Below are positions 42,398 through 53,797 of a DNA stretch of 64,000 bases, piece after piece. The number at the start of each line of letters is the position of its first letter. Within the stretch, counting starts at the first letter, position 1. The DNA lies in assembly GCA_011503125.2 (NCBI GenBank), contig WWBZ02000010.1, forward strand, positions 372,001 through 436,000, read 5' to 3'. Position numbers and translations under genes: made by a program. This DNA is from Botryosphaeria dothidea. Lineage: Eukaryota; Ascomycota; Dothideomycetes; Botryosphaeriales; Botryosphaeriaceae. The notes below the pieces were generated by a model. The model searched no databases. It saw only the letters and a list, made by a program, of their open reading frames with translations, and was not told the origin of the DNA.

Positions 42398-44272
42398 ATG
42401 GAGAAGTTCATCTTCGAGTCTGAAGCCAATAATTCCGCGTACCGTGCCTTGCAAGTGCAGCCGAACCTAAATCATCTCTCTCTACTTCGCCGATTCGTTG
42501 TTACGTGGCACGATGTGGAAAGCGATGAGGAGCAATGCCTCGGGGATCTCTCTACCGATCGAGAGGATTCGCCGCCGTGTTTCCTTATCCTAGGCACTGG
42601 CAGCTCTGGCCAGCTCCTGCTTTATATCCACGTGCCTCTGAAGATTAATGACAGCCCCAAGGGAATGAGGAATACCTACATGATTGTTCCTGCCGAGGCG
42701 TTTAACATCGATGATGGAAGCGCATCGACCGACGTCCTCCCGCTTGTCCACAATGGACGCGACCACTCGGTTCTGAACAATACAGGGGTAGAAGCAGGTA
42801 CAAAGCTCATCTGGGTACGTTTCGTGCTTCGGGAGCCTGGCTACGTTCTTATGCCTGTGGGCAAGGCTCGGAAGCCAGTCAACGAGCGCTCTCGCGGCCT
42901 ACTATTAAGTTTGAAGTCCCTTTCTCAAGCCGAGAGCTTCGAGCTCTACGTCCGAGACCTGCAGCCAAATGCTTTCGTCATGCGCAACTTCTTCCGCCGC
43001 CTGTGTCGCGATAATGGTGGATCTCCCATTATTGATTACAAGTCCACGTTCAACGGCCGCCCTTGGGGAATAAATGCCTGGAAATCGTACAACCTTCGCG
43101 AGGATGAGGCGTTGCCAGCGAAATGGAATCCAGTTCTCGATGAAGCACCCCCATCATACGAGGAGACCGTGCAGTCTGCGCCTGGACCGACAGAAAAGGC
43201 TGCAATTACAGGCGCGTCAGAAAGTCGCCACGGTAGCAGCGAGAGTCTCAGCGCATCAGAGGAACTCGCGGCGCAAGATCTTACGGAGGATGACAATGAA
43301 GAGGGACGTGGCGCATGCGACGCGGTCGATGATCCACAGGGCTCGCGGGACAGCTCGCGCGAGCCTGCAAGCACCCAGGACAGCCCACATAGCCACAATG
43401 GACGAGAAGACTCCGAGGAGACCATCATACTTGAGGATCGACCAGTCCAGGATGGTGGACCGCAGCAGGATCATCGGAAGCGAAGTGCCCACGAAGCCCG
43501 TCTAGATGTTGAGCCTAGCTTAAGGGCGGGGCCCGAAGCTAAGAGGGGGGCTAAGGTGCGCAAGAGCGTCTCCTTTGCGATCTACGACGAAGATGAGACG
43601 GTCCGACGCAGAGCAACCTTCGAGGAGGAACCCGTACGTATACTTACGGAAACTGCTATTTTTCATACGAAGTCAGTTCTTGCAAGAGGACCGAATCGCA
43701 GTATCTTTGACAGCACTCAATATCGCTGGTTCTGCGATGTTGTCCTCTGGCTGGCTGCGGTATGGCGTAGGGATCATTCTGCGCATGAAATCTACCTCGA
43801 TGAAATACTCAAGCTCTGCAAATCTATTAGGAAGAAAGACAGAGAAGAATTCGAAAGAATCCGGCTACGTTGCATGGTTATGTTCACCCAACAAAGCCGG
43901 ACGGGACAGGACAACGGACCTTTCGCATACGCACTTAAAGATAGGACCCAGTGGATGATCGAGTTCTTTTACAAAGAATTTGGTCCTGGTCACGATACTG
44001 TGGTTATTGATGAGCTGACTACTCTGCACGAGTCGGCATGCTACTGGGTGGCTGTCGGCGGGGATAAGGGGCCAACGGGACAAGAGAACGCGCAAGAATA
44101 TAACCGTCGGGAGAATGGATTCTACTTCCAAATGTCTTCATGCCTGTTAGTAGCCTGTTATCTGTGGGAAAGATATGAGGACAGCAGCGTAGTTCAACGG
44201 GGGGGGCGTCGTGCAAGCCAAGCGTCTGGCCATCGGGCAGGACAAGCTCGCGCGCAACCGAGAGTATCTTAA
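42398..44272 (+). CDS. Unknown 624-residue fungal protein
   Basis: A single open frame from the ATG at 42398. Residues 1-220 look like a globular domain (SLLRRFVVTWHDVESDEEQ, LVHNGRDHSVLNNTG, FFRRLCRDNGG, FNGRPWGINAWKSYN). A short PPSYEETVQ motif follows at about 250, then a long acidic Ser-rich region. A basic KRGAKVRKSVSF stretch (nuclear-localisation-like) lies near 390. The last 200 residues are helical and end in an Arg-rich tail. No known domain recognised. It lies 0.9 kb upstream of an intact HET gene, same strand. The upstream region shares a module with another broken gene at 61 kb. Confidence 0.65.
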   Translation: MEKFIFESEANNSAYRALQVQPNLNHLSLLRRFVVTWHDVESDEEQCLGDLSTDREDSPPCFLILGTGSSGQLLLYIHVPLKINDSPKGMRNTYMIVPAEAFNIDDGSASTDVLPLVHNGRDHSVLNNTGVEAGTKLIWVRFVLREPGYVLMPVGKARKPVNERSRGLLLSLKSLSQAESFELYVRDLQPNAFVMRNFFRRLCRDNGGSPIIDYKSTFNGRPWGINAWKSYNLREDEALPAKWNPVLDEAPPSYEETVQSAPGPTEKAAITGASESRHGSSESLSASEELAAQDLTEDDNEEGRGACDAVDDPQGSRDSSREPASTQDSPHSHNGREDSEETIILEDRPVQDGGPQQDHRKRSAHEARLDVEPSLRAGPEAKRGAKVRKSVSFAIYDEDETVRRRATFEEEPVRILTETAIFHTKSVLARGPNRSIFDSTQYRWFCDVVLWLAAVWRRDHSAHEIYLDEILKLCKSIRKKDREEFERIRLRCMVMFTQQSRTGQDNGPFAYALKDRTQWMIEFFYKEFGPGHDTVVIDELTTLHESACYWVAVGGDKGPTGQENAQEYNRRENGFYFQMSSCLLVACYLWERYEDSSVVQRGGRRASQASGHRAGQARAQPRVS

Positions 44273-45188
44273 CTCCGCGAAAGACACTAGCTGTTCTCTA
44301 TTCCCCAATTCATAGGATTTATTTATTGTGGATTTGATGGTAGTTTATGCTTGTGTGACTGCTTTCTCAGCTTTGCAGCCAGGCTGACTGTCCCCCGGGG
44401 CGCGGGACGGGAGGCAGGAAGCCGGCAACGACATTCGGGGGAGATGGGCAGTTGCCTTGTTTACTTTCTCAGGCGGCACCATTCGACCCTTTACAATACC
44501 ACCAAACTGGCCTCTTCCCGATTATTAGCAGGGCCTGTAGTCATACTACTAATAGTCTCTCGTCCTTTACCCGCTAAGCTTAACTATTTTAAAAGCGCAC
44601 GCCGTAAAGTTGCCCTTTTACGTATTCATGAGGCGTTCTTCGTGACTATATATAGCTAAGATTTGGTGTTGAAGGTTGTTCTAGAGTTATCATCGCATGA
44701 CGTGATGTAAAGAATCGACGGCATGTCGAGCCGACCAGAGCCAAGCGACGCCAGTAGAAACACTCGAAGTACTATGGTGTCAGGCCGAGGCACTGGTGAA
44801 ATCTGTTATGCGGGAAATGAACGTTACGTACGGGGAAAGCGCTCCGTTCCATGCGCAAGATTCCACCCAACCGCCCTCTACAATAGGAAGTATCGTCCGC
44901 TGATAGGGTATATGAGCAGCTGATAGGCGATCTAAAAGTGACACGTGATAATTGTGAAGATCCGGAGCATTGCGCATTTAAGTTGTTCAAGCCACGTCAT
45001 CAGCCCACCATAACAGTTCAGCCTCGCAGTTCGCCTACAAGGCAGACACGCCAGGTCAGTTATTTATATACAGCCGACAGTAAGGCCGGGCTTTTCCATG
45101 CTCTTTATCTGCATTTCTTATTGTCCCCAGACGTAGTCCCACCTTGCACTCCTTTCCCCTCTACTTTTTACCTCATACTCACCTCGAA
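44273..45188. other. Intergenic region upstream of the HET gene
   Basis: No gene recognised. A TATTTATATACA stretch near 45060 may be the HET gene promoter. Confidence 0.4.
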
Positions 45189-47371
45189 ATGAATACCCCT
45201 ATGGATGTCCAACCGCCAACCCAGCTGTGTGAGACCTGCTCACAACTTGACTTCGAAAATCTCGTGCCTGCTCCTAGACTTTGCATCGACAGCCTTTGTT
45301 CCACGTACCTTTCCAACCCCATCCTTAGTGGTAAACGGGAACGTGCGATGAAAATTGGCACGTATGATGAAATTCTTCTACGGAAGGACCGCTGTGCGTT
45401 GTGCTTCTTCATTTCCGAGTTTGGATGGCCCTGGATTGATAGGGACCACTGGTTCATTTCTCCGGAAGACCTTCCCATGCAGAGTTTGAAACCGACGGAG
45501 AGGTATAAGATTGCTGATTCGGAGCATATCCACGCGTCAATTGCCAAGATTGGGGTTTAGCCTGACTAGCACTCACTTTTTCATTTGCTCCACATACAAA
45601 GGTTTCACATACGCCGGATAAATCTTTCCTGCAAGGCCTCGGTGGACGGCTCGTGCCCCCAGAAGTTGACCCGAATCTGGTGAAGAGATGGCTCCATATA
45701 TGCGACACAAAACATTCTGGTGGATGTTGTAGATCGTTGGGAGACCTCAATGACATAGGAACCTTCGCACCTAAGTTCTTTATCGATGTGGTAGACTCCT
45801 GCGTTGTTCGCGCCACTCTCGACTGCCGCTACGTGGCGCTGAGCTACGTTTGGGGAGATACCAAGACTACCAAGAGGCTGGAACATGTTATGGAGAATTC
45901 GTCCAAACTCCAGGAGCCCAATTCGCTGAGAAATATGGACGTCCCAAGAACCATCCATGAGTCCATGGTCCTGGTAAAAAAGATTGGATTACGGTATCTC
46001 TGGGTTGATGCACTTTGCATTATTCAGAATGACATACAGATGTCCCACTTGCAAATTTCGAAGATGGACCAAATCTATGCCAAAGCATGTTTGACCATCA
46101 TAGCGGCTAGTGGAGACAATGCCCAAGCGGGGCTTCCAGGCGTTCATCCGAGGACCCAAGAGAAGCGACAAAGAATTTGCCAACTACCTGGTTGTGACAT
46201 AGCAACACTTATATGTGACGGCTTCCCAGTCAGCTCTATTGCCAACTCAACGTGGGCAAGCCGGGCATGGACCATGCAAGAGATGCTTCTCTCAAGAAGG
46301 TGCCTAATCTTCACTGAAGACCAGGTCTATTGGGTATGTCGAGAGTTTACGTACCTAGAAGAGATTGCGCTGGAGGATACCGCCGCGTCACTCCTCCATT
46401 TATTGCCATGGCCCATAAGTGCCCGCCCTCCTACAGAGCCAATCCCCCATTGTGAATATTATTCTATTTACTTAGATCTCGTTCGATCGTATCAAAAGCG
46501 ACAGCTTACATACAACGCCGACATTATTAACGCTTTTTCTGGTCTGACTTCTGCCTTATCGACTATCCAGAGGGACGAGTACATCTGGGGCCAGCCACAA
46601 TCCCGGTTTGCTTGGTTTCTCGCATGGTCCAGTGCGGGCTCTCAGTCCCGTAACCATGCCTGTACAGAGCTTTCAAACAAAGGACAACCTAAGAAAGTGC
46701 CCTTTCCATCTTGGTCCTGGGCAGCTTGGGAAAGGGATGGAACGATTGATCACTACTTCAAGGATGTCTCCAGAGGAGATGATCACGCACGCTGGCAGAA
46801 TCCGACTCAGTCAATAACGGATTTCTTCATCACAAACCAAGAAGAGGACTTTATTCCAATACATGAGGGAAGTCTACTCAAGGTCCAAGGGATGAGAAGA
46901 ATTGAACAGCGTGGACTTTCATGGCAGGGAACTGAATGGGGGCGTCCTGACTTGGTGCTGCCCAGAGCAGCCTGTATAGGCTGCCTCCATTGCTGGGCTA
47001 GCATAGCACCTCTCGAATTACATCGCACGACACTAGGTCGCAGGAAAGAACCGACCTTTGTTTCTACTGTTGAGCTCTCTATGTTAGGCAAGTGCCGTGG
47101 TGAGTTATCCAGGCCCAGTGTCCATGTTACAGGCTTCCACGAACCCGGAAAACCTACAGTGTTGGATTGGGACAAAGGTACTACCGATTCTATCATACTG
47201 GACTTTCTACCGGTCTGCAGGATCCAAGGCGTTCATGTAGTAACAGTACTATGCCTGCTCAGCATTGAATGGGAAGACGGTGTCGCTTACCGCGTGGGGA
47301 TTGCTTTCGTCGACGAGAAATACTGGATTGCAACACCAAACAAGCGATGGCAGTTCGTGACCCTTGGCTAA
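45189..47371 (+). CDS. HET-domain (heterokaryon incompatibility) protein
   Basis: join(45189..45554,45602..47371), 711 residues. The 47-bp intron has a non-standard GTTTAG donor but GT-AG ends and keeps the frame. The N-terminus has a Cys-rich CETCSQLDF and CALCFF as in many long HET proteins. The HET domain spans about residues 199-345: YVALSYVWGD, VPRTIHESM, LRYLWVDALCIIQND, QIYAKACLTIIAASG. WASRAWTMQEMLLSRR and FPSWSWAAW follow. HET domains trigger cell death after fusion of unlike hyphae. The frame is intact, unlike the second HET gene downstream. Confidence 0.88.
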
Positions 47372-47575
47372 GCAACTCTTCGTCAATCACCCTTCCAGTT
47401 TCCAGCACAATCACGCGATCACACGCCACAGCCATCTTCCGCCGATGCGTCACTATGAGCACCGTATATGGCGTACACTCTACTATTTCTCGCTGCTTTG
47501 TCCGCTACCATAGCGTTGCCCGCGCGGGTTCAAGAAGCTACCCAGGATGGAGGTTGGCCTAGAAGGTAGTGCTGT
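47372..47575 (-). pseudogene. ABC transporter nucleotide-binding-domain relic
   Basis: The minus strand encodes TVLIVTHRRKMAVACDRVIV and LETGRVIDEE, the H-loop and end of an ABC transporter NBD. A frame change separates it from the preceding ADKAAREIVE-like stretch. Only about 60 codons remain. Confidence 0.5.
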
Positions 47576-47847
47576 CCAGGAAGAAAACTAGATTCTATGC
47601 GGCGGAGATTATGCGCTCGCGAAACGTAGTTCAGTCGATGGTGTTAAGGAGGATATCGTTAACGAGAACTGTTGGTGATGTTGTATTACGGTTGCAGGCA
47701 TAGGTTTTCCATATTGGCCGTGTAATAGGATCTGGATTAGTGCATGTTTTGTTTAGTACAAAAGACGGAGCTCCGCTCTATAACGCATGTTGCTTTTAGT
47801 CGGCATCTTCCATACTTGTAGCAAGACTGCTTACCGGCTACTATTCG

Positions 47848-47977
47848 TGTCAGACTAGAAAATCATGTGACATTCCGGCGGATCCGGCCGCCAGGGTAGC
47901 ATAAGAGGGGCTCCCCCCACTACCCTCTACAGATAGCCAGCGACTGCACAATTAATCACTTTTCTCAAAGTTCGACA
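47848..47977 (-). repeat. 130-bp solo LTR-like element, copy 2
   Basis: Inverted copy of 38442-38571, same length, flanked on both sides by ATTCG. The flanks differ from copy 1, so the two inserted separately. Confidence 0.85.
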
Positions 47978-48115
47978 ATTCGCTGCTCCCGGTTTACCGC
48001 TCACCACTCGAGAGACTACTGAGGGATGGTATAGCGAGGCTGCCTACGTTTTTGCCTACTCCCCGAACGCCACATATGCCCTAGCCGCATTTTTGCAAGG
48101 CAGCGCATGAGTTAT

Positions 48116-48570
48116 TGTCAGACTATTTTGCCCTACTATATCAGGCATCACATTCTTTCGGGCATCAAGATCAGTAGCTACTCTTTGCCACCTCCTCACT
48201 ACTCCTCATATTCACAAGCTTCGGATATCAACAACGGCTTCTATTCTCCTCGGTTATTCAAACACTCTGTCAACCAGAATCCCTTTATTTCTCAGGCAGC
48301 ACTTGTCATTCAGTTCACTAGTTACTACAATCTCTCGAAGATTCTATCGGAAAAGAGGAGGGCATCAATTTGCCACTATTCATGCCCAACACCCTCGGAT
48401 ATCACTTCCTCGGATACACTCATTTCCTCGGTTATATCAGTTCAGATTCATGTATTCAAGTCACGCTCGTTCCTTCTTTCGAAGGACAGGCAGAAGTATA
48501 CAGTCAGAAATTCAGTTCTTTCTTCTGACCTCACACAGTTCAGGGCCTGAGGTCCACCCACAGTTTGACA
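48116..48570 (+). repeat. LTR-type repeat, contiguous copy
   Basis: Starts TGTCAGAC and ends TTTGACA, 455 bp. Related sequence is split between 10802-10952 (inverted) and 11499-11805 (direct). Partial relatives occur at 52433-52598 and 58910-59150. No matching 5-bp flanks, so this copy may be rearranged. Confidence 0.6.
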
Positions 48571-48700
48571 GTAGTCCAATGCAAAATGCCTCTTGAGACC
48601 AACATACTACTCCGCACGCTCTAAAACATACTTTTATACGTGTAGTAAATAGCGAGTTTAGGCGTACTTTTAGAACTTAGCATAAGCGGATAGAATAGAC

Positions 48701-48884
48701 TGTTAGGGCTTAACCTTAGGATGATCGCTAAAAGGTGTATTGCACTATGTACGTTAAGCTAGACTTAAAGAGAAAGAGGAGAAGACGTAGAAGAAGGAGA
48801 AGAATTATATACAAGGGAGGCTAGGCGTCACGTGACCTGCCGATGATCCTCTGAGGCTTGATCCTGAGGCTTTAGACTCTAACA
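48701..48884 (+). repeat. Solo LTR, TGTTAGGG family
   Basis: Starts TGTTAGGGCTTAACC and ends ACTCTAACA, with TAGAC on both sides. Contains an A/G-rich stretch and ATTATATACAAG. A partial copy starts at 56770. Confidence 0.85.
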
Positions 48885-49340
48885 TAGACCAGCCCTACTT
48901 TAGCCCCAGAAGAAACCCTTCTTATATGAATAAAAAACGTGGCCGTTTAGATGTAACTTAAGTTATGTACTCTTCGCTAAGGGGCGCTTAGCCGTAGGAG
49001 ATAGATACGCCGAGCCAGCCACGAATTCTCACTGACTATTATTAAGTTTAAGTGCTTTATTATAGGTAAGCCTAACGCCGTAGCCTAGCTCGGGACGACT
49101 TAAGGACCAAGTAGCATAGTTATAAGCTAGAGAAGCCAGCCTGGTTTGTATTTAGCCTTAGAACAGATGGGGCTGCCCACGTGATGTCAGCTTGGTGGAT
49201 TTCAGCCCACCTCTTCCAGCTTGGTCGTCTTAACCTATGCAGTCGTCTCCAACACAGCTCTTCAACCACTTAATCCGCACACGTCTCCTCTAACTCCTCA
49301 ACAATATCTATTTCTAGTTCCTTCCGACAGTCCCATCTCG
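48885..49340. other. Promoter region of the HET-NACHT pseudogene
   Basis: No gene recognised. Confidence 0.35.
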
Positions 49341-52300
49341 ATGCGTCTTTTACAGCCTGACGGCAATGGCGATTTCAGCCTTGTTGAGCGCCTAGGCAAC
49401 AACATTCCGCCCTACGCGATTCTATCGCATACATGGGGGTTAGACAATGACGAGGTCACCTTCTAAGATATTATGAGCGACAGAGGTAGAAGTAAGCCTG
49501 GCTACGGCAAGGTTCGCTTCTGTGGGGAGCAAGCAGTAAGAGATGGCCTCCAATATTTCTGGATAGATACTTGCTGCATCGACAAGTCAAGCAGCGCAGA
49601 GCTATCCGAAGCAATCAACTCGATGTTTCGCTGGTACCAGAATGCGGAGAGATGCTATGTGTATCTATCTGACGTTTCACGCGATCCTTCTGATGGGGAC
49701 AACGAGGGCTCACAGAGATGGAAACCAGCCTTTAGGAAAAGTAAATAGTTCAAGCGAGGCTGGACCCTTCAAGAGCTTGTCGCGCCAGCATCAGTCGAGT
49801 TCTTCTCTGGAGAGGGAACATTCCTCGGCAACAAAAGGTCAATGGAGTAAACTATCCACGAAACGACAGGAATCGCCATCGACGCTCTCCAAGGAGACCC
49901 ACTGTCCCAGTTCAGTGTGGGCGAGAGGTTCATGTGGGCAGAAGGTCGAACAACAAAACGCGAAGAGGACGCAGTATATTATCTGCTAGGCATTTTTGAC
50001 ATTCAAATGCCGCTCTTGTACGGGGAGGGGCGGGAGAAAGCACAGAAACGACTTTAGAAGGAGATCAGGGAGTCTTTCGGCGGCAGAGCTCTGTCGCTAA
50101 GTGAAGAACAGAAACAAACACTCCTGGACTCGTTAAGGTTTGACCAGATCGATGCGCGCCAGATGACTATCAAAAACGCGCATGCCAAAACGTGTAAATG
50201 GTTATTACACAAGTCCGAGTACCATGACTGGCTTGACGCGACCAAGCTGAGCGAACACCACGGGTTTTTATGGATCAAGGGGAAACCAGGTACAGGAAAA
50301 TCTACGTTGATGAAATTCGCTCTCGCCCACGCCCGGAAGACGAGGAAGGATAGGATTGTTATCTCTTTCTTCTTCAACGCCCGAGGCGAGGATATCGAGA
50401 AATCAACGATCGGAACGTACAGGTCGATGCTATTGCAACTTCTCGAACGGCTTCCCGCTCTCCAGAGTGTCTTTGACTCGCTCGGTCTCTCAACGTCGAG
50501 CGCAAGCACAGATCATCGATGGAGCACTGAATTACTCAGAATACTGCTAGAGCATGCGATACAGAGTCTAGGAGAGTCTCAGGTCGTCTGTTTCATTGAT
50601 GCTCTAGACGAATGCGAAGAGACGCAGATACGCGATATGATATCGTTCTTTGAACACATTGCAGAGCTCGCTGCATCGTCCGGAATCCGTTTCCAAGTAT
50701 GTTTTTCGAGCAGACACTACCCCTATATCACAATCCGGAAGGGGCTGGATCTGGTGCTAGAAGGCCAAGAAGGACATACGCAGGACATCACTAACTACCT
50801 CGAGACTGAGTTGAAGATTGGGAAGAGCAATATCGCGCAGCAGATCCGAGGCAAAATTCAGGAAAAGGCCTCGGGGGTCTTCATGTGGGTCGTTCTCGTC
50901 GTAGAGATTCTGAACAGAGAACACGACCGCGGCCGGATGCACGCACTTCGAAGGAGGCTGCAGGAGATCCCTAGCGACCTGCACGAACTATTTCGCGACA
51001 TCTTGACACGTGACTCGCGTAACACAGACGAGCTGGTGCTGTGTATTCAGTGGGTACTTTTCGCCAAACAGCCGCTAAGCCCCGAGCAGCTGTACTTCGC
51101 CATCCTTTCCGGAGTCGAAACGGACGTAGTATCGATATGGGATCCCAGCGAGATCACAAGGGATGTGATAAAGAGGTTCATCCTCGACTCGTCTAAAGGG
51201 CTGACCGAGATCACAACATCCAAACTTCAGAAAGTCCAGTTCATTCACGAGTCAGTGCGGGATTTTCTTCTAAAAGAAGATGGTCTCAGCAGCATCTGGC
51301 CAGATCTTAGAAGCAATCTTCAGGGCTAAAGCCACGAGCGGCTGAAGCAGTGCTGCCTTAGCTACATAAGCGTGGATGTTTTCACCCCATTAGATGTCCC
51401 CGACCTCCTTCCTAAAGCTTCATCGCAGCAAGCCGCAGACCTTCGCAAGTCAGCTTCTAAGGCATTTCCTTTCCTCGAATATGCCGTACATAATATGCTA
51501 TATCATGCAAACGCGGCAGAAGGAAGCGGCATCACACAAGCGCAATTCCTCAACAGCTTTCAGCTACCTCGTTGGATTAGGTTTAATAATCTCCTTGAGA
51601 AGCATGAAGTACGCAGGCACTCAGCAGGCGTGAGTCTCCTATATTTACTTGGAGAGCACAACATGCCAAACCTCATTAGAGTCCATCCATCCGCCGCCTC
51701 CTGTCACGAGGTAGAGAATGAGCGTTATGGATGTCCCCTTTTCGCAGCTATGGCGACTATGAGTAAGGAAGCTACTAAAATATTCCTGATGAGCCTTGTA
51801 GCAAACCAGTCTCCCGGAAGGAAGCCTTACAAAGTGAACACTAATGACTTTGATGAGGAATGGAGCCAAAAGAGTATTGGACGCGATTTCAAATTCTCAA
51901 AAAAGAGAAGTCTACTCTCGTACTCAGCGGAGTTTGGATTCAAGAGAGTAGTTTCTTTCCTACTAGATACTGGCGTAGTTGACGTGGACTCGACGGATAA
52001 TGACGGACGGACGCCGCTTTCGTGGGCGGTAGAGAAAGGACACGAGGCGGTAGTTAAGCTACTGCTCGAGACAGACAAGGTCGATGCCAACGCCCAGGGT
52101 GGAAAGTGCGATAACGCTCTCTACGTTGCTTCATCCAGAGGACACGAGAAGGTGGTTCAGACACTGCTCGAAAATAACGCCGACGTCAACGCCCAGGGCG
52201 GAAAGTACGGCAACGCTCTCCAGGCTGCTTCAGAAGGAGGACACGTTCAGGTGGTCCAGATGCTGCTCGAAAATAACGCCGACGTCAACGCCCAGGGCGG

Positions 52301-52400
52301 ATTATACGGCAACGCTCTCCAGGCTGCTTTAGAAGGAGGACACGAGAAGGTGGTTCAGATCCTTCGCAAGAAGATAAATGGCCAGACAGCAACGAAGTAA
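49341..52400 (+). pseudogene. HET-NACHT-ankyrin NLR-like gene with five nonsense codons
   Basis: One continuous frame of 1020 codons, with no indel, broken by stops at 49464, 49746, 49848, 50055 and 51327. Domains: HET (MRLLQPDGNG, YAILSHTWG, WIDTCCIDKSSSAELSEAIN, RGWTLQELVAP, EDAVYYLLGIFD); a linker; NACHT with P-loop GKPGTGKSTL (about 313) and FIDALDECEE; an NLR-like helical region with VQFIHESVRDFLL; and ankyrin repeats at about 51955-52370. Each stop fits a C-to-T or G-to-A change of an expected Gln or Trp codon (for example WFKRGWTLQ reads *FKRGWTLQ). This points to RIP or a similar process. Such genes are fungal NLR immune/allorecognition receptors. The last ankyrin units are nearly identical. 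Confidence 0.88.
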
Positions 52401-52432
52401 AAGTAAACGAGTTAATATCAGTTCGTAAAAAA

Positions 52433-52598
52433 TACCTTCGGATATCACTTCCTTGGACAATCTCATTTCATCGGGTATATCAGTTTAGATTCACGTATTC
52501 GAGGTCACTTATTTACCTTCCTTTAGTAGGACAGTCAAAAATTTGATCTTTTTCTTCTAATATCATTATAAACAGACCAGGAGGTCCACCCGATCCTT
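52433..52598 (+). repeat. Diverged piece of the TGTCAGAC LTR-type repeat
   Basis: CTTCGGATATCACTTCC, TATCAGTTTAGATTCACGTA and GGAGGTCCACCC follow the order of 48393-48560. Confidence 0.5.
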
Positions 52599-52771
52599 AA
52601 CATGTAAGGATGCCTAGGCACCTTAGTGTAACGGCGGGCCTCTGCATCTAAGGATCCAAATACCAAAGAGGGTGGTAAGCCGTGTAGGGTTTACCTTAAG
52701 TATGAGGGGAGAACGGTAAGAATAGTAAAGGGCTACACGTAACTAAGCACTACGTGCGAAGGCCGTGTTAC

Positions 52772-52972
52772 TGTCACGGTCGCACGAAACTAAGTTCAAG
52801 TGGATATCGATTGACGAAGATTCTAGAGTGAAGAAGAAAGAAGAAAGAATAAAAGAAAGAAAGCTATCTTTTATCGCTGTTTAGGAAAGCTTTGACCAAG
52901 TGGATAAAAGATTATTCGCATCCGGCCAGTCGAAAGTGTAAGTTGATCCTAACCTTACTCCGGATCGTGACA
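52772..52972 (+). repeat. Solo LTR, TGTCACG family
   Basis: Starts TGTCACGGTC and ends GATCGTGACA with GTTAC on both sides, 201 bp. Shares AAGTTCAAGT and GATTGACGAAG with the 36286 copy. Confidence 0.88.
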
Positions 52973-53797
52973 GTTACTAACGATGGCTCGATTATTATTA
53001 AAGTTGACTACGAAGGTTAAAGCTATCTAAGGAGTGTAGTTTATATACACGTAGGAGAGTGTCTATAATCTATATACTTAGTAGGCGTATTACGCTTAAT
53101 TGCTATTCCTTCTAAGCCTAGTAGAGCATCTAAGCGGAAGCGCTCAAAGGGCTTATCCGCTTATTTATCTTTTTTTTTGATTCATACACCCGTCGGCCTC
53201 AGTAGACCATAGGGACAAGTAACGCTAATCGACGCTAATCTACACTGGGGTCCCGGTTCATTCAAAGCCCAGCACACTGTATGTAAAGAAACTACGGCTT
53301 CCTCCTGTTCAGCAATCTGAAAACAGACGAATAAAAGCATTAACAGATAACGCTAAACAAATTATAAGAAATAAGAGAGAGAAAGTGTTGCAGTTCCCTC
53401 GGGAACTTGCTGAATGCGCAGCATATCCTTGCGTGCCTAGGGAGAGAAAACGAAGATGTAGAAGACTCTGATTTCTGAAGGTAGTAACTATGGTGGTTTA
53501 AATACATGACTGTTGGGTACAAATTGGGTAGAGTTAAGGTAGTGATTGGGCAGATATTGGGCAGATATTGGGTAGTAGCAGTAAGTACGGAGCAGGTTGG
53601 GTAGTAGGTAGGTGCCTGAATTGCCACCGTATGCCCAAGTGATGCCTAAACCGTTACAGAAAGTATAGAAGTAGAGCTATCCTCCCTGCACCCCTCATAC
53701 CATCCCCTTCGAGACCACTTCCCGAGTGCTGTCAGTCCCTGTAGCGGCGTGACGGCTGGTTGGAGAAGGGGTTGATTTGCCTTGAAAAGGATTGAGC
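52973..53797. other. No gene recognised
   Basis: AT-rich DNA with a short TTGGGCAGATA repeat near 53545. Possibly decayed transposon sequence. Confidence 0.35.

Noticed and set aside
43036..43505. Open frames on both strands inside the 42398 gene
   Set aside because: Shadows of the GC-rich acidic region of the longer gene.
48107..48550. 147-codon open frame
   Set aside because: It lies within an LTR-type repeat and matches non-coding copies at 10.8 and 11.6 kb.
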